Under the pieces are notes generated by a model. The model saw only the letters and a program-made list of their open reading frames with translations. It was not told the DNA's origin and searched no databases. This document shows positions 44,632 through 53,972 of a stretch of 64,000 bases of DNA, one piece after another. The DNA is taken from the NCBI GenBank assembly GCA_965214945.1, contig OZ244029.1, forward strand, positions 186,001 through 250,000, in the 5' to 3' direction. Position 1 is the first letter of the stretch. Each line of letters starts with the position of its first letter. The translations under genes and the position numbers were made by a program. Source of the DNA: JAAXHB01 sp965214945. Its GTDB lineage: Bacteria > Actinomycetota > Acidimicrobiia > Acidimicrobiales > Aldehydirespiratoraceae.

Positions 44632-46612
44632 GGACGCCCCGAGAGCACTTCCCGCCGGCGACGCGGTACGCACCGTGGAGCGGCCGCTCGGAGTGCTCAC
44701 CCGTCCGCAGGGCGGCCGAGGCTGGCGCGACTGGCTCAGCACAGTCGACCACAAGAGGATCGGCATTCTCTACGGCGTCTCCGCGATGTTTTTCTTCTTG
44801 GTCGGCGGCGTGGAGGCGCTGCTAATCCGCCTGCAGCTGGCGGTGCCGGAGGGTTCGGTGCTGTCCGCCGACGTGTACAACCAGGTTTACACAATGCACG
44901 GCGTCACGATGGTGTTCCTGTTCATCATGCCGTTGGCGGCCGCCTTCGCGAACTACTTCATCCCGCTGCAAATCGGCGCCCGCGACGTAGCGTTCCCCCG
45001 CCTCAACGCGTTGTCGTATTGGATCTGGCTGTCAGGTGCGATCTTCTTGAACACCTCGTGGCTGGTAGGCGGGGGCGGTGCCGACTGCGGATGGTTCTGC
45101 TACTCCCCGAACAGCGGCGTGGCGTTCTCGCCGAGCCACGGCGTGGACTTCTACGCTGTCGGGCTGCAGATACTCGGCATCGCCTCGCTGGTGTCCGCGG
45201 TGAACCTGATTGTGACCTGCCTGAACATGCGGGCCCCGGGAATGACCCTGATGCGAATGCCGGTGCTCACATGGATGCTGCTTATCACGCAGTTCCTGCT
45301 GTTGTTCGCTCTTCCGGTGATCACCGTAGCGCTGTTTCTGCTGATGTTCGAGCGGCTCTTCGGCGCCCAGTTCTTCAATCCCGACGCTGGTGCCGATCCG
45401 CTTCTGTGGCAGCACCTGTTCTGGATCTTCGGCCATCCCGAGGTATACATCATAATCCTGCCGGCTTTCGGCGTGGTGTCGGAGGTGATCCCCACCTTCA
45501 GCCGCAAGCCGCTGTTCGGATACCAGTTCATGGTTGCCTCGGGCATCGCCATCGGTTTCATGGGGTGGGGCGTGTGGGCCCACCACATGTTCGTGTCGGG
45601 AATCGGGCCGCTCTCGGTGGCCGCGTTCTCGCTGTCGACAATGTTCATAGCTGTGCCTACCGGCGTGAAGGTTCTCAACTGGCTGGCCACGATGTGGGGA
45701 GGAAAGCTGCATTTCACCGTGCCGATGAAGTTCGCCGTGGCCACCGTCGCGATGTTCACCATCGGCGGGCTGTCAGGCGTGACCCATTCGGTGGCGCCGG
45801 CGGACACGCAGCAGACCGACACCTACTACATAGTCGCCCACTTCCACTATGTGATCTTCGGCGGCGGGGTGCTTGGGCTGTTCGCCGGCCTGTACTTCTG
45901 GTGGCCGAAAGTGTGGGGTCACTTCCTCAATGAGCGGCTAGGTAACTGGAATTTCTGGCTGATGCTGATCGGTTTCAACCTCACATTCGGTCCGATGCAC
46001 ATTCTCGGCCTACAGGGGATGTCGCGCCGGATCGACACTTACGCAGCGGGGTACGGCTTCGAGTTTTGGAACATGGCTGCCACTGTCGGGTCGTTCATCA
46101 TTGCCGTCGGGTTTCTGGTGTTCATGGTGAACGTGTGGAAGTCGAAACGCGACGCCCCGTACCTGCCGGCGCCCGGCCCTGATCCGTGGGATGGCCGCAC
46201 CCTCGAGTGGATGATCCCGTCGCCGGTTCCCGTCCACAACTTCGATGAGGTGCCCACGGTGCGCGACCGCGACGAGTGGTGGCACCGCAAGTACACCGAG
46301 AACGATGACGGCCAGGTGATGCGGGTGGCCACCGTGGAGGAAGCAGCCCAGGCCGGCGATGCGACCGGCGTCCATCTGCCGTCGCCCTCGTTCTGGCCGC
46401 TGGCGGTGGCGCTGGGACTGCCGCTGATCGGCTATGGCATCATCTTCAATCTGTGGCTGGCACTGCTGGGCGTGGTGATCGCAGTGGCGTCGCTGTACTC
46501 GTGGGCCATGGAGCCGGTGGACGATCCGGACGCCGCTCACGGCCACCATGACGACGCCGCTCACGACCACCATGACGACGGCGACAATGACGACGCCGAC
46601 GACGCCGGCTAG
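44618..46612 (+). CDS. ctaD: Cytochrome c oxidase subunit I (genuine)
   Basis: 664 residues. All redox ligands are present: MHGVTM (heme a), HPEVYIIILPAFG (CuB His and cross-linked Tyr), WAHHMF, and IVAHFHYV (heme a3 and heme a). The C-terminal 100 residues form an extra cytoplasmic segment ending in a His/Asp-rich stretch (HGHHDDAAHDHHDD), possibly metal binding. AGGAG precedes the ATG at 44618. Reduces O2 to water and pumps protons. Confidence 0.98.
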   Translation: MTVTEDAPRALPAGDAVRTVERPLGVLTRPQGGRGWRDWLSTVDHKRIGILYGVSAMFFFLVGGVEALLIRLQLAVPEGSVLSADVYNQVYTMHGVTMVFLFIMPLAAAFANYFIPLQIGARDVAFPRLNALSYWIWLSGAIFLNTSWLVGGGGADCGWFCYSPNSGVAFSPSHGVDFYAVGLQILGIASLVSAVNLIVTCLNMRAPGMTLMRMPVLTWMLLITQFLLLFALPVITVALFLLMFERLFGAQFFNPDAGADPLLWQHLFWIFGHPEVYIIILPAFGVVSEVIPTFSRKPLFGYQFMVASGIAIGFMGWGVWAHHMFVSGIGPLSVAAFSLSTMFIAVPTGVKVLNWLATMWGGKLHFTVPMKFAVATVAMFTIGGLSGVTHSVAPADTQQTDTYYIVAHFHYVIFGGGVLGLFAGLYFWWPKVWGHFLNERLGNWNFWLMLIGFNLTFGPMHILGLQGMSRRIDTYAAGYGFEFWNMAATVGSFIIAVGFLVFMVNVWKSKRDAPYLPAPGPDPWDGRTLEWMIPSPVPVHNFDEVPTVRDRDEWWHRKYTENDDGQVMRVATVEEAAQAGDATGVHLPSPSFWPLAVALGLPLIGYGIIFNLWLALLGVVIAVASLYSWAMEPVDDPDAAHGHHDDAAHDHHDDGDNDDADDAG

Positions 46613-46622
46613 GGACGAGGCA

Positions 46623-47264
46623 ATGTCTAATCAGCTGCTCCAAGCCGACGCGGTCAGTGACGCCCATGCCTCCCACGTTGAGCACGACGACCACGGTGCC
46701 ACCAGCACCGGGCTGTCTCACACCAAGCTGGCGATGTGGGTGTTCCTGGGCTCGGAGTGTCTGCTGTTCGGGGGCCTGATTTCCACCTACCTGCTCTACA
46801 AGACCCGCGGCAACGGGCGCACGCTGCCGACCGATGTGTTCGACATCCCATTCACCTCGGTGAGTTCATTCGTGCTGCTGATGAGTTCGCTCACCATGGT
46901 GCTGGCGCTTTCAGCGGTGTCACGTGGCGAGGACGAAGCGGGCCGCACCTGGCTGCTGGCCACGGCTCTTCTCGGGGCGGTGTTCATCGGCGGTCAGGTA
47001 TACGAATTCACCAGCTTCGTCCGCGAGGGTGTGGCGTTCACCACCAATCCGGCGAGCAGCGCCTTCTTCACGCTCACAGGCTTCCACGGCGTGCACGTGA
47101 GCTTGGGAATCGTGATGCTCATGTCTCTGTTCGGTGCTTCCGTGAAGGGCAGGCTCACTCAGCGCAATGCCGAGACAGTCGAGATAGTCGGGCTTTATTG
47201 GCATTTCGTGGACGTGGTGTGGATCTTCATCTTCACCGTGATCTACCTGATACCAGCCGACTGA
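46623..47264 (+). CDS. ctaE: Cytochrome c oxidase subunit III
   Basis: 213 residues, five helices. LAMWVFLGSECLLFGGLISTYL, GQVYEFTSFVREG, FFTLTGFHGVHVSLGIVML (the conserved Glu/His region) and YWHFVDVVWIFIFTVIYL are diagnostic. ATG 46623 lies 10 nt after coxA; the upstream frame to 46548 is the coxA tail in another frame. A His-rich start (HVEHDDHG) echoes the coxA tail. Confidence 0.96.
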   Translation: MSNQLLQADAVSDAHASHVEHDDHGATSTGLSHTKLAMWVFLGSECLLFGGLISTYLLYKTRGNGRTLPTDVFDIPFTSVSSFVLLMSSLTMVLALSAVSRGEDEAGRTWLLATALLGAVFIGGQVYEFTSFVREGVAFTTNPASSAFFTLTGFHGVHVSLGIVMLMSLFGASVKGRLTQRNAETVEIVGLYWHFVDVVWIFIFTVIYLIPAD

Positions 47265-47279
47265 CGCACAGGATTTCAC

Positions 47280-47642
47280 ATGACTGAAGCCGCCGTCCCC
47301 GCTCAAGCCCCGCCGGTGTCCGCCGTCTCCGACAAGCCGGCGGACGCGCACGACGGTAGTCACAGCCATCCCTCGGACTGGGCCTACGTAAAGATCGCGC
47401 TGGCTCTCGCGCTGGTTACAGGGCTAGAGGTGTTCACCTATTTCCGGTCTGTGCTCGACTGGGGTGCGGCGCTGGTGCCGTCACTGCTGGTGATGATGGC
47501 CGTGAAGTTCTATCTGGTGGCCACCTGGTTCATGCACTTGCGCTTCGACAGTCGGCTGTTCGCCAGGATGTTCACCGGAGGCCTGCTGCTGGCCGTCGGT
47601 GTGTACGTGGTCGCTCTCGCCGCTTTCGAGTTCTGGGCCTGA
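47280..47642 (+). CDS. ctaF: Cytochrome c oxidase subunit IV family protein
   Basis: 120 residues. Polar, His-rich N-terminus then three hydrophobic helices; YVKIALALALVTGLEVFTYF and MMAVKFYLVATWFMHLRFDSRLF match the bacterial COX4 family (the H-L-R-F-D motif). AGGA precedes the ATG. Small accessory subunit of the oxidase, 15 nt downstream of subunit III. Confidence 0.92.
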   Translation: MTEAAVPAQAPPVSAVSDKPADAHDGSHSHPSDWAYVKIALALALVTGLEVFTYFRSVLDWGAALVPSLLVMMAVKFYLVATWFMHLRFDSRLFARMFTGGLLLAVGVYVVALAAFEFWA

Positions 47643-47646
47643 GTTC

Positions 47647-48594
47647 ATGTCTGCCGCGGCACCGGCTGCCCTGTTTGGACTGCGCTATCAGCCCCACCCG
47701 GAGGTCTGGGTCATGATCGCCGCGCTGCTGGCGGTCGGGTTTTATGCGGTGCGAGTGTTGGGGCCGACGGCTTTGTCGGCCCGGGCAAGCGGGAGCAATG
47801 TGGGCCTGGAGTCTGGTTCGGCGACGGTCACCCGCGGCCAAAAGGTCTGCTTCGGCGCGGCCGTGCTGCTGCTGTGGCTTGCCGCGGACTGGCCCATGCA
47901 CGACATCGCAGAGGAGCACCTCTACTCGGTTCACATGGTGCAGCATCTGCTGATCAGTTTCGCGGTGCCTCCGCTGCTGCTGCTCGCGATGCCGGAATGG
48001 CTGGCGAGGCTGCTCGTCCTGGATGGCACCCGCTCCTCGGCGGCACTGCGGCGGCTGTGCCACCCGGTGGCGGCCGGAGTGGCGTTCAACGCCGTTCAGG
48101 CGCTGATGCACTGGGGCACCGTCGTCGACCTGTCGGTGCGCAACGGCGCGTTCCACTATCTGATGCACCTTCTGGTGTTTACCACCGCGCTGCTGATGTG
48201 GATGCCAGTGCTGGGGCCGCTGCGTGAGCTGCAGCTCTCGGAGCCGGCCAAGATGGTTTATCTGTTCACCATGTCGATCGTGCCGACGGTGCCCGCGGCT
48301 TGGCTTACCTTCGCCGAGGGTGTGGTCTACCCGGCGTATGACCACCCGTTCAGGCTGTGGGGCGTGTCGGTGACCGCCGACCAGCAGGCTGCGGGCGCGA
48401 TCATGAAGGTCGTCGGTGGGGGCTTTCTGTGGGCGCTGATCGGTGTTCGCTTCTTCCGCTGGTCGTCGGCTCAGCGCCGCGCCGACGAGGCTGCCCGCCG
48501 CGAGCGCTATGCGTCCCAGACGCTCACCACTGCGGACGTGGAAGCCGAACTAGCCGAGCTCGCCAAGGCTGGCCCCGCGCCGCGCGAGCCATAG
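47647..48594 (+). CDS. ctaG: Cytochrome c oxidase assembly protein CtaG (caa3 type)
   Basis: 315 residues with about seven helices. DWPMHDIAEEHLYSVHMVQHLLISFAVPPLLLLAMP is the hallmark of the caa3_CtaG family, with His residues thought to handle copper; ALMHWGTVV and HYLMHLLVF add further His. ATG 47647 lies 4 nt after the subunit IV stop. The 48-nt longer frame overlaps that gene and is rejected. Needed for CuB insertion by family precedent. Confidence 0.93.
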   Translation: MSAAAPAALFGLRYQPHPEVWVMIAALLAVGFYAVRVLGPTALSARASGSNVGLESGSATVTRGQKVCFGAAVLLLWLAADWPMHDIAEEHLYSVHMVQHLLISFAVPPLLLLAMPEWLARLLVLDGTRSSAALRRLCHPVAAGVAFNAVQALMHWGTVVDLSVRNGAFHYLMHLLVFTTALLMWMPVLGPLRELQLSEPAKMVYLFTMSIVPTVPAAWLTFAEGVVYPAYDHPFRLWGVSVTADQQAAGAIMKVVGGGFLWALIGVRFFRWSSAQRRADEAARRERYASQTLTTADVEAELAELAKAGPAPREP

Positions 48595-48696
48595 CATCGG
48601 CCCGCCCCGGCGCAGGCTTGCGCGTCGCCCGATCGCCGCGCCCGCCGAGTATGCGGCTACTTTCCAAGCGATGAGCCGTTTCCCGCGCGACAGCAC

Positions 48697-50004
48697 ATGA
48701 TCGACCTGCGCTTGCTGCGTGCCGACCCCGACGCGGTCAGGGCCGCTCTGGCCCGCCGGGGCGAGCGCACGGAGCCGCTTGAACAGGTGATTGCTCACGA
48801 CCGGCGGCGCCGGGGTCTGATCCAAAAGGCTGACGGGCTGCGGGCCGAACGCAAGCGCGTCTCGGGCTCGGTAGCGGAGCTGCACCGCGCCGGCCGCGGC
48901 GGCGAGGCTGGCGATCTGCGGGCGCGCGGCCGCAAGCTGGGCGCTCAGATATCCGACCTGGAAGCCGAGGCCGAGAAGCTCGCCGAATGGATCCGCCGGA
49001 TCCTGCTATTCGTACCCAACCTCCCCGCCGCTGACTGCCCTGACGGTGCCTCTCCCGCCGACAACAAGGTGATCCGCACATGCGGGTACCGCCCCGACGA
49101 CTACGGCGACCACCAGCGGGTGCCGCACTGGGATATCGGCACGGCGCTCGGGATACTCGACGTGCCGCGGGCGGTGCGCATGTCCGGAGCGATGTTCGCC
49201 ATGTATCGAGGCCTGGGCGCCAGGCTGGTGCGGGCGCTGATCGACTACGGGCTCGACCGCAACCGCGACCTTTATGAGGAGATTCGCCCGCCGACGCTGG
49301 TGCGTACCGAGACGCTCACCAGCACGGGCCATCTGCCCAAGTTCGCTGACGACGCTTACCACCTCGAACGCGACGACCTGTGGGCTATTCCCACAGCAGA
49401 GGTTCCGCTCACCTCGCTGCTGGCCGGAGAGATCGTCGACGAGGCTGATCTGCCGGTGCGGCTAATGAGCCACACGTCGTGCTTCCGTCGCGAGGCGGGC
49501 TCGGCCGGACGCGACACCCGCGGGCTGTTGCGGGTCCACGAGTTCGACAAGGTGGAGCTTTATGGTTTCTGCACGCCCGAACAGGCCGACGACATCCACG
49601 CCGAGATCCTGCAGCGGGCCGAGCAGGCCATCGCAGACCTGGGCTTGGCCTACCGGATCGTCGACCTGTGCGCGGCCGACCTCGGCGGTGCCTCTGCCCG
49701 TACCTTCGACATCGAGATCTACGCCCCTGGCGCTGATCGCTGGCTAGAAGCCTCCAGCGTGTCGTGGTGCCGCGACTACCAGACCCGCAGGGCGTACGTG
49801 CGCTACCGGCCCGCTGAGGGGGGCCGCCCGCAGATGGCGCACAGCCTCAACGGGTCGGGGCTTGCCGTGCCGCGGGTGTGGGCCGCTCTAGTGGAGACAT
49901 ACCGCCGTCCCGACGGCGCGGTGGCCGTCCCCGAGGCGCTGGTCGACCACATGGGCGGGGTGTCGGTGATCGGCGGACGCGGATCGTCCTTCAGCCCGAG
50001 TTGA
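48697..50004 (+). CDS. serS: Seryl-tRNA synthetase
   Basis: 435 residues. N-terminal coiled-coil arm (about 30-100), then class II motifs: IRPPTLVRTETLTSTGHLPKF (motif 1), TSCFRREAGSAGRDTRGLLRVHEFDKVEL (motif 2) and NGSGLAVPRVWAALVETYR (motif 3). Lacks a good ribosome site. It ends in a TTGA overlap with the acyltransferase gene. 102 nt separate it from ctaG. Confidence 0.97.
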   Translation: MIDLRLLRADPDAVRAALARRGERTEPLEQVIAHDRRRRGLIQKADGLRAERKRVSGSVAELHRAGRGGEAGDLRARGRKLGAQISDLEAEAEKLAEWIRRILLFVPNLPAADCPDGASPADNKVIRTCGYRPDDYGDHQRVPHWDIGTALGILDVPRAVRMSGAMFAMYRGLGARLVRALIDYGLDRNRDLYEEIRPPTLVRTETLTSTGHLPKFADDAYHLERDDLWAIPTAEVPLTSLLAGEIVDEADLPVRLMSHTSCFRREAGSAGRDTRGLLRVHEFDKVELYGFCTPEQADDIHAEILQRAEQAIADLGLAYRIVDLCAADLGGASARTFDIEIYAPGADRWLEASSVSWCRDYQTRRAYVRYRPAEGGRPQMAHSLNGSGLAVPRVWAALVETYRRPDGAVAVPEALVDHMGGVSVIGGRGSSFSPS

Positions 50005-51263
50005 GCACGTCGACTACAGTCCAGCCAGCCTCAGCGCCGCTGCCGACAGCTAGGCGCCTCTACGACATCGACGCGCTGCGAAGCTTTGCGATGCTGCTGG
50101 GCATCGGGCTGCACAGTGCCATCGGGTTCGTCCCGTTCCGCACCGAAGACCGGCCCAGCGGCGTGCTGCTCGACCTGTTCGTGCTGTTCGTCCACGGGTT
50201 CCGGATGCCCGTTTTCTTCCTTGTCAGTGGGTTTTTTACCGCCATGCTGTGGCGCCGCCGCGGCCTCCGGTCGCTGGTCAAGCACCGCCTCCGCCGGATA
50301 CTGCTTCCCCTGGCGATCGGCGTGTTCACCATCTTGCCGGCGATCGTGCTGGGCGCCGTCGCCGGGTTTGCCCTGGCCGGCTACGACCGCGACAAGCTCG
50401 ATGCCAGGGAGACCGCAGCCCGCTATGAGGACAACATCAACGATGAGAACCTCGCCGATGATCAGGGCCTGCTCAAAGAGGGCGGTGAAGATGAGTTCGA
50501 CCTGGCCCACATGTGGTTCTTGTGGTTCCTGATGTGGATGCTGGCTGGATTCGTGGTGGTTGTGAAGCTCGGGCACTGGCTGAGGCAGCGGCGAGCGGGG
50601 CCCAGCAGGGGCGGGAAGGCCGTCGGCAGGTCAAGCCGGGGTGGGGCGGCTCGAATCGTGATGTGGTCGCTGCCAGCGTTGACGCTGCTGCCGCAGTGGG
50701 CGATGGTGGAGGGCATCTTCGGGCCCGACACTTCGGGAGCACTCTTGCCGCCCGTCCATATTCTGGCGTACTACGCCTGCTTCTTCGGCTTCGGTGCTTT
50801 GCTCTACGACCAGCGAGATCAGGCCGGGGTGCCGGCCATCGAATCGCTGGGCGGGCGATGGGTCGTCCTGCTCGCCATCTCGGCGTTGACGTTCGTGCCG
50901 GGCCTGACGCTGCTGGAATCCGCCTGGGCGGTCTCCGCGGTGTTCCAGGTCGTCTTCGCCTGGACGATGTGTTTCGGGCTGATGGGGCTGTTCCGCAGGT
51001 TCATGTCGGCTGAGCGCTTCTGGGTGCGCTTCCTCTCGGACTCGTCATACTGGATGTACCTGGCTCACCTGCCGCTGGTGTTCGTAGCGCAGGGCGCGGT
51101 CGCGAACTGGAGCATGGACCCTCTGATCAAATCCCTGATCGTGGTGTTGTCGATCACTGGCGTGTTGCTGATCGCCTACCGCTATCTGGTGCGTTACCAC
51201 TTCATCGGCACGCTGCTCAACGGCAGGCGCAGCCGTGCCGATGACTTAGCCCGCCGTTCCTAG
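50001..51263 (+). CDS. Membrane acyltransferase (acyltransferase 3 family)
   Basis: 420 residues, about ten helices. YDIDALRSFAMLLGIGLHSAIGF carries the family D-x-L-R and the essential His; FRMPVFFLVSGFFTAML and SYWMYLAHLPLVF are typical. A charged insertion (about 115-150, rich in Asp/Glu) lies between helices. The TTG start overlaps the serS stop as TTGA. Transfers acyl groups to surface glycans or lipids; acceptor unknown. Confidence 0.88.
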   Translation: MSTSTTVQPASAPLPTARRLYDIDALRSFAMLLGIGLHSAIGFVPFRTEDRPSGVLLDLFVLFVHGFRMPVFFLVSGFFTAMLWRRRGLRSLVKHRLRRILLPLAIGVFTILPAIVLGAVAGFALAGYDRDKLDARETAARYEDNINDENLADDQGLLKEGGEDEFDLAHMWFLWFLMWMLAGFVVVVKLGHWLRQRRAGPSRGGKAVGRSSRGGAARIVMWSLPALTLLPQWAMVEGIFGPDTSGALLPPVHILAYYACFFGFGALLYDQRDQAGVPAIESLGGRWVVLLAISALTFVPGLTLLESAWAVSAVFQVVFAWTMCFGLMGLFRRFMSAERFWVRFLSDSSYWMYLAHLPLVFVAQGAVANWSMDPLIKSLIVVLSITGVLLIAYRYLVRYHFIGTLLNGRRSRADDLARRS

Positions 51264-51340
51264 CTGCGCGCCGCGGCCCATCTGGCCAACCCTGCTTAGC
51301 GAACTTATGTAGCCCCTCTAGCCGATTTCTGTCAGTGAAG

Positions 51341-51378
51341 TTGTCAATGGATGTTAGCTAAAGCTAACATCCATTGAC
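51341..51378 (+). promoter_or_regulatory. 36-bp perfect palindrome spanning a leaderless promoter
   Basis: Two 17-bp arms (51343-51359 and 51362-51378; core gttagct aa agctaac) separated by 2 nt, ending at the base before the ATG. TTGTCA (51341-51346) and TAACAT (51365-51370), 18 nt apart, fit -35/-10 boxes and place the transcript start at the ATG. It covers the whole promoter, as an operator would. The half-sites resemble DtxR/MntR-type boxes; that is inference. Confidence 0.7.
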
Positions 51379-52578
51379 ATGAAGAAAATCACAGCCCTGC
51401 CCACGCTCGCGAAGAAGACCGCAATTTTGCCCGCGCTCGTCGCGGCTTTCGTCGCTTTCGCTCTGTTTGCCGCTGCGTGCGGCTCAGACGACTCGTCTGA
51501 CAACGCCCTGTTAGAGGAGGTGGTGTCGACATACGCGGAGGGCGTCCACTCGTCGTACTCGACGAGCCTCGCCTCGGCCACTGCGATGGATGCCGCAATC
51601 GACGCCTTCTTCGCTGATCCCAGCGAAGAAACGCTCGACGCCGCAAGACAGGCGTGGCTTGTGGCCAGAGCCGACTACGGCCCCACCGAGGCGTTCCGCT
51701 TCTACGGCGGGCCGATCGACGACGAGGCCACCGGCACCGAGGGGCTGATCAACGCCTGGCCGCTCGACGAGGCCTACATCGACTACGTCGTGGGCTCGCC
51801 GAACGCCGGCATAGTCAACGACCCAGGTGCCTTCCCGAACATCGACGCCGACCTGCTGGTGTCGCTCAACGAAGAGGGTGGCGAGGCCAACGTCTCCACC
51901 GGCTGGCATGCCATAGAGTTCCTGCTATGGGGCCAGGACCTCGACGCCGTCGGTCCCGGCGATCGTCCGGTGGAGGACTACACCACCGAGGCGAACGCTG
52001 CCCGCCGCGCCACCTATCTGGCCACGGCGTCGGATCTGCTTCTGACCCACCTCTCGGACTTGGTCGCAGCGTGGGCGCCCGACAGCCGCAACTATCGCGC
52101 TGACTTCTTGGCGGCAGACACTACGGAGGCGCTGCGGCGGATGATCACCGGCATCGGCGAGCTGTCCCGAGGCGAGCTGGCCGGTGAGCGTATGAACGTC
52201 GCCTACTCCGAGCGCTCCCAAGAGGACGAGCACTCGTGCTTCTCCGACAACACCACCAGCGACATCGTGGGCAACGCTCGCGGCATCGAGATGGTGCTAA
52301 CAGGCAGCTATCTCGGCGGCGTGACAGGTCCCGGCGTGCTTGATGCCGTTGCCTCCGTCGACGAGGAACTGGCCTTCCAGCTCAGGTCTGAGGTGTCCGC
52401 CAGCCTTGCCGCTGTGAACGCTATCCCCGCCCCTTTCGACCGGCACCTCACCGACGGCGTGTCGGACAACGACCCGGGTCGTATGTCGGTGCTGACCGGC
52501 ATCGAGGCGCTCGAATCGCAGACCGACACCATCGTGGCCGCTGCCGAGGCGATCGGCGTGACCATCAACGTGAGCTGA
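51379..52578 (+). CDS. Imelysin-family lipoprotein (iron-associated, M75-like)
   Basis: 399 residues. Lipobox FAAACGSD after a basic hydrophobic signal. The imelysin domain carries GWHAIEFLLWGQD, the G-x-H-x-x-E motif. The family (IrpA, EfeO-like, insulin-cleaving membrane protease) is linked to iron uptake. First gene of a three-gene operon; no ribosome site, since a palindrome abuts the ATG. EfeU/EfeB genes are not present; a di-heme protein follows instead. Confidence 0.9.
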   Translation: MKKITALPTLAKKTAILPALVAAFVAFALFAAACGSDDSSDNALLEEVVSTYAEGVHSSYSTSLASATAMDAAIDAFFADPSEETLDAARQAWLVARADYGPTEAFRFYGGPIDDEATGTEGLINAWPLDEAYIDYVVGSPNAGIVNDPGAFPNIDADLLVSLNEEGGEANVSTGWHAIEFLLWGQDLDAVGPGDRPVEDYTTEANAARRATYLATASDLLLTHLSDLVAAWAPDSRNYRADFLAADTTEALRRMITGIGELSRGELAGERMNVAYSERSQEDEHSCFSDNTTSDIVGNARGIEMVLTGSYLGGVTGPGVLDAVASVDEELAFQLRSEVSASLAAVNAIPAPFDRHLTDGVSDNDPGRMSVLTGIEALESQTDTIVAAAEAIGVTINVS

Positions 52579-52580
52579 GC

Positions 52581-53972
52581 TTGAGGTCCCGCGCCCGGGT
52601 TGCGTTGCTGGCCGGGCTTGTCGCGGTGTGGGCTGCAGCCTGCGGCTCGGACTCGGCCGAGCTTGCGTTCGACGCCAGACTTGGCGGCGAGACCACAAGG
52701 GAGGACGCTTCGCGCAACTCTTTCGGCCTGCCGGCGCCGAAGCTCACGAACGAACAGCGCCGGCTGTTCGAACGGGGCGACAGCTTTTTCACCCAGAACT
52801 GGGTGACGGCGCCGGCTTCCACCGACGCGCGCGATGGCCTTGGGCCGACCTTTAATGCTCAGGCCTGCTCGTCGTGCCACATACGGGACGGGCGCGGCGC
52901 ACCGCCGGACGTCACCGGCCAGACGGCCCGGCTGGGGCTGCTGCTTCGGCTGTCGATCGAAGGTGCCGATCCCTCCACGGGCGCCCCCCTCGCGCACCCG
53001 GCATACGGCAGTCAGCTCCAGGACCGGTCCGTGCTGGGAGTCTCCCCGGAGGGCAGGATCGGCTTGTCCTACGAGACGGTCTTGGGCGCCTACGGCGATG
53101 GCACGCCTTATGAGCTGCGCGCCCCTTCGTATGAGATCGCCGATCCGACCTTCGGCCCACTAGACGACGTCATGATCGGACCCCGGCTCGCGCCGCAGAT
53201 AATCGGGATGGGGCTGCTGGAGGGAATCCCCGACGAGGCGATCCTGGCGGCAGCCGATCCGCAGGATGCAGACGGCGACGGCATCTCGGGTCGCCCTAAC
53301 ATGGTGTGGGATGCCCGGGCAGGCGGCGCGGCGCTGGGGCGCTTCGGATGGAAGGCCAACGTCGCCACCGTCGAGCAGCAAACCGCCGGTGCCTTTCACG
53401 GCGACATCGGCATCACATCGGCTCTGCACCCCGACCAGAACTGCCCGCCCGTGCAGTCGGAGTGTCTCCAAGCGCCTGATGGCGGCAACCCGGAGCTTCC
53501 CGATTCGCGGCTCGCAACTGTCACCCTGTATGCCCGCACGCTGTCGGTTCCGGCTATGCGTGGCGCCGATACCGCCGACGTGCTGGCCGGCTTCAAGCTG
53601 TTCTCCGATATCGGCTGTGCTTCATGTCACACGCCGACGCACCAAACCGGCGACTCCGACATAGCCGCTCTTTCCGGTCAGGTCATCCACCCTTTCACCG
53701 ATCTGCTGCTGCACGACATGGGGGAGGGGCTTGCCGACGGACGGCCGGACTTCGACGCTGACGGCGACGAGTGGCGCACACCGCCGCTGTGGGGGCTGGG
53801 GCTGATCGACGACGTGAACGGACACCGCTTCCTGCTGCACGACGGCCGGGCTCGCACCATCTCTGAGGCCATCTTGTGGCATGGCGGGGAGGCTGAGGCC
53901 TCCAAGGAGGAGTTTCGCAACCTTGAAGCCGACGATCGTCGGCAGCTCCTGGCTTTTTTGGAGGCTCTGTGA
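52581..53972 (+). CDS. Di-heme cytochrome lipoprotein (DUF1111 / CcpA-like)
   Basis: 463 residues. Lipobox WAAACGSD. Two c-type heme sites: ACSSCHIRDGRG (about 96-100) and GCASCHTPTH (about 350). DGDGISGRPN and LWGLGLIDDVNGH are hallmarks of the DUF1111 di-haem oxidoreductase family found beside imelysins. TTG start 2 nt after the imelysin stop. Proposed to oxidise or reduce iron on the outer face; the exact reaction is unknown. Confidence 0.9.
   Translation: MRSRARVALLAGLVAVWAAACGSDSAELAFDARLGGETTREDASRNSFGLPAPKLTNEQRRLFERGDSFFTQNWVTAPASTDARDGLGPTFNAQACSSCHIRDGRGAPPDVTGQTARLGLLLRLSIEGADPSTGAPLAHPAYGSQLQDRSVLGVSPEGRIGLSYETVLGAYGDGTPYELRAPSYEIADPTFGPLDDVMIGPRLAPQIIGMGLLEGIPDEAILAAADPQDADGDGISGRPNMVWDARAGGAALGRFGWKANVATVEQQTAGAFHGDIGITSALHPDQNCPPVQSECLQAPDGGNPELPDSRLATVTLYARTLSVPAMRGADTADVLAGFKLFSDIGCASCHTPTHQTGDSDIAALSGQVIHPFTDLLLHDMGEGLADGRPDFDADGDEWRTPPLWGLGLIDDVNGHRFLLHDGRARTISEAILWHGGEAEASKEEFRNLEADDRRQLLAFLEAL

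Noticed and set aside
51343..51378. Palindrome as an intrinsic terminator of the acyltransferase gene
   Set aside because: It ends directly at the next ATG with no U tract and contains -35/-10 boxes, so an operator is more likely; a dual role is not excluded.
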